Shown piece after piece: positions 63,333 through 64,000 of a stretch of DNA of 64,000 nucleotides. Below the pieces are notes generated by a model. That model was not told where the DNA came from. It saw only the letters and a program-made list of their open reading frames with translations, and searched no databases. Each line of letters starts with the position of its first letter. The first letter of the stretch is position 1. The position numbers and the translations under genes are program-made. Source of the DNA: an uncultured Thermoanaerobaculia bacterium (GTDB lineage: Bacteria > Acidobacteriota > Thermoanaerobaculia > Multivoradales > Multivoraceae); assembly GCA_951812325.1 (NCBI GenBank), contig OX638294.1:4440859-4504858 (forward strand). The letters are read 5' to 3'.

Positions 63333-64000
63333 AGGGCAACATGATTCGAGCAGGCCTCGTGGCGCTGATTCTCGTGGTCGGCGTGGCCGTCGCGATGCAG
63401 ATCGTGCGGCTGCGGCCGGAGGCGGTGCAGACGCCGCCTGACGACTCGGGCGTTCTGGTCGAAGTGGCCGTCGTTAAACGCCTTCCCAGGCGCATCGATG
63501 TCGAAGCGCAGGGCACGGTGACGCCGGCGCAACGAGTCGTCGTGCAGCCGCAGGTGAGCGGACGCATCGCCGTCGTCGCGCCGGAACTCTCTCCGGGGAC
63601 CATCCTGCGCGAGGGCGACCTGATCTTCGCGATCGAGGACGCGGACTTCAAGCTCGCGGTCGCCCGGGCCACGGCCGCCGTATCCGAGTCGGCGGCGCAG
63701 TTGGAACTGGAGCAGGGGCGAGGCCGGGTCGCGGAGCGGGAGTGGGAGCTGTTCCAGGACGAACTCGATCCGGAGCAGATGGAGGCGTCGCTGGCGCTGC
63801 GGGAACCTCAGCTCCGCTCGCGGTTGTCGGCGGTCCAGACCGCTCGCGCCAACCTCGCGCGGGCGCGGCTCGACCTGGATCGCACGGTGGTGCGAAGCCC
63901 CTTCAATGCCGTCGTCCTCTCGGAGGCGATCGAGGTCGGACAGACGGTGACGCCCCAGAGCCAGACGGTCACGCTGGCGGGCACCGATGCGTTCTGGGTC
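63329..64000 (+). CDS. HlyD-family RND periplasmic adaptor (partial)
   Basis: 224 codons are visible from a GTG overlapping the TolC-like stop, with GGGAGGA upstream; the gene runs off the right edge. An N-terminal membrane anchor (LVALILVVGVAVAMQIV) is followed by a lipoyl-like half-motif (GTVTPAQRVVVQPQVSGRIA), a helical hairpin (ATAAVSESAAQLELEQGRGR, SAVQTARANLARARLDLD) and the returning half-motif RTVVRSPFNAVVLSEAIEVG. It links the outer-membrane duct to an inner-membrane RND pump, whose gene should follow outside the window. Confidence 0.93.
   Translation, partial: MKGNMIRAGLVALILVVGVAVAMQIVRLRPEAVQTPPDDSGVLVEVAVVKRLPRRIDVEAQGTVTPAQRVVVQPQVSGRIAVVAPELSPGTILREGDLIFAIEDADFKLAVARATAAVSESAAQLELEQGRGRVAEREWELFQDELDPEQMEASLALREPQLRSRLSAVQTARANLARARLDLDRTVVRSPFNAVVLSEAIEVGQTVTPQSQTVTLAGTDAFWV

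Overview
The window is 64 kb of very GC-rich bacterial chromosome. Genes are tightly packed, and many start at GTG or TTG inside a 4-base overlap with the previous stop (GTGA, TTGA, ATGA). The gene set suggests a Gram-negative aerobic heterotroph: 2-oxoglutarate dehydrogenase, ETF with a membrane Fe-S ETF dehydrogenase, class II DAHP synthase, an argininosuccinate synthase, RND-type efflux, lipoproteins and LVIVD/YVTN propellers. My best guess is an uncultured Acidobacteriota relative. That is inference from gene style; no rRNA or tRNA gene was seen to confirm it.

Layout. 0-9.1 kb: a minus-strand operon of two secreted beta-propeller proteins, a membrane protein, MoxR ATPase, DUF58, a BatA-like protein and the start of another BatA/VWA-like gene. 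9.1-9.7 kb: a repeat-rich spacer with a MITE-like element. 9.7-19.6 kb: a minus-strand run of oppB- and oppC-like permeases, sucA, sucB, then an inserted DarT-type ADP-ribosyltransferase/NADAR-like toxin-antitoxin pair and a 57-residue ORF, then lpd. 19.7-22.6 kb: MATE exporter and argG. 22.6-26.8 kb: an outer-membrane barrel protein and tetR-etfB-etfA.

27-34.5 kb is a decayed defence locus. It holds an Eco57I-like DNA methyltransferase with a probable frameshift near its N-terminus, and a PLD-nuclease/helicase gene broken by an IS4-superfamily insertion (CTAG target duplication) and by an internal deletion. 34.5-40.4 kb: EtfD-like Fe-S reductase, propionyl-CoA synthetase and isoaspartyl peptidase. 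40.6-43.8 kb: sodium/solute symporter with a small partner, and trpS. 43.9-47.3 kb: an exported protein and an M23 peptidase whose 5' end is cut by an IS3-family element. 47.4-64 kb: aminotransferase, ACAD-like protein, TerB, queuosine-precursor transporter, DAHP synthase, a PilZ-AMIN fusion, murJ, DUF4126, Uma2, a transglutaminase/TPR lipoprotein, a HyuA-type hydantoinase/oxoprolinase, and a TolC/HlyD efflux pair running off the right edge.

The items most worth a second look are the DarT/NADAR/small-ORF cassette embedded between sucB and lpd with stop-start overlaps, the IS-interrupted defence gene whose frame is exactly restored by excision, and the PilZ-TM-AMIN protein.
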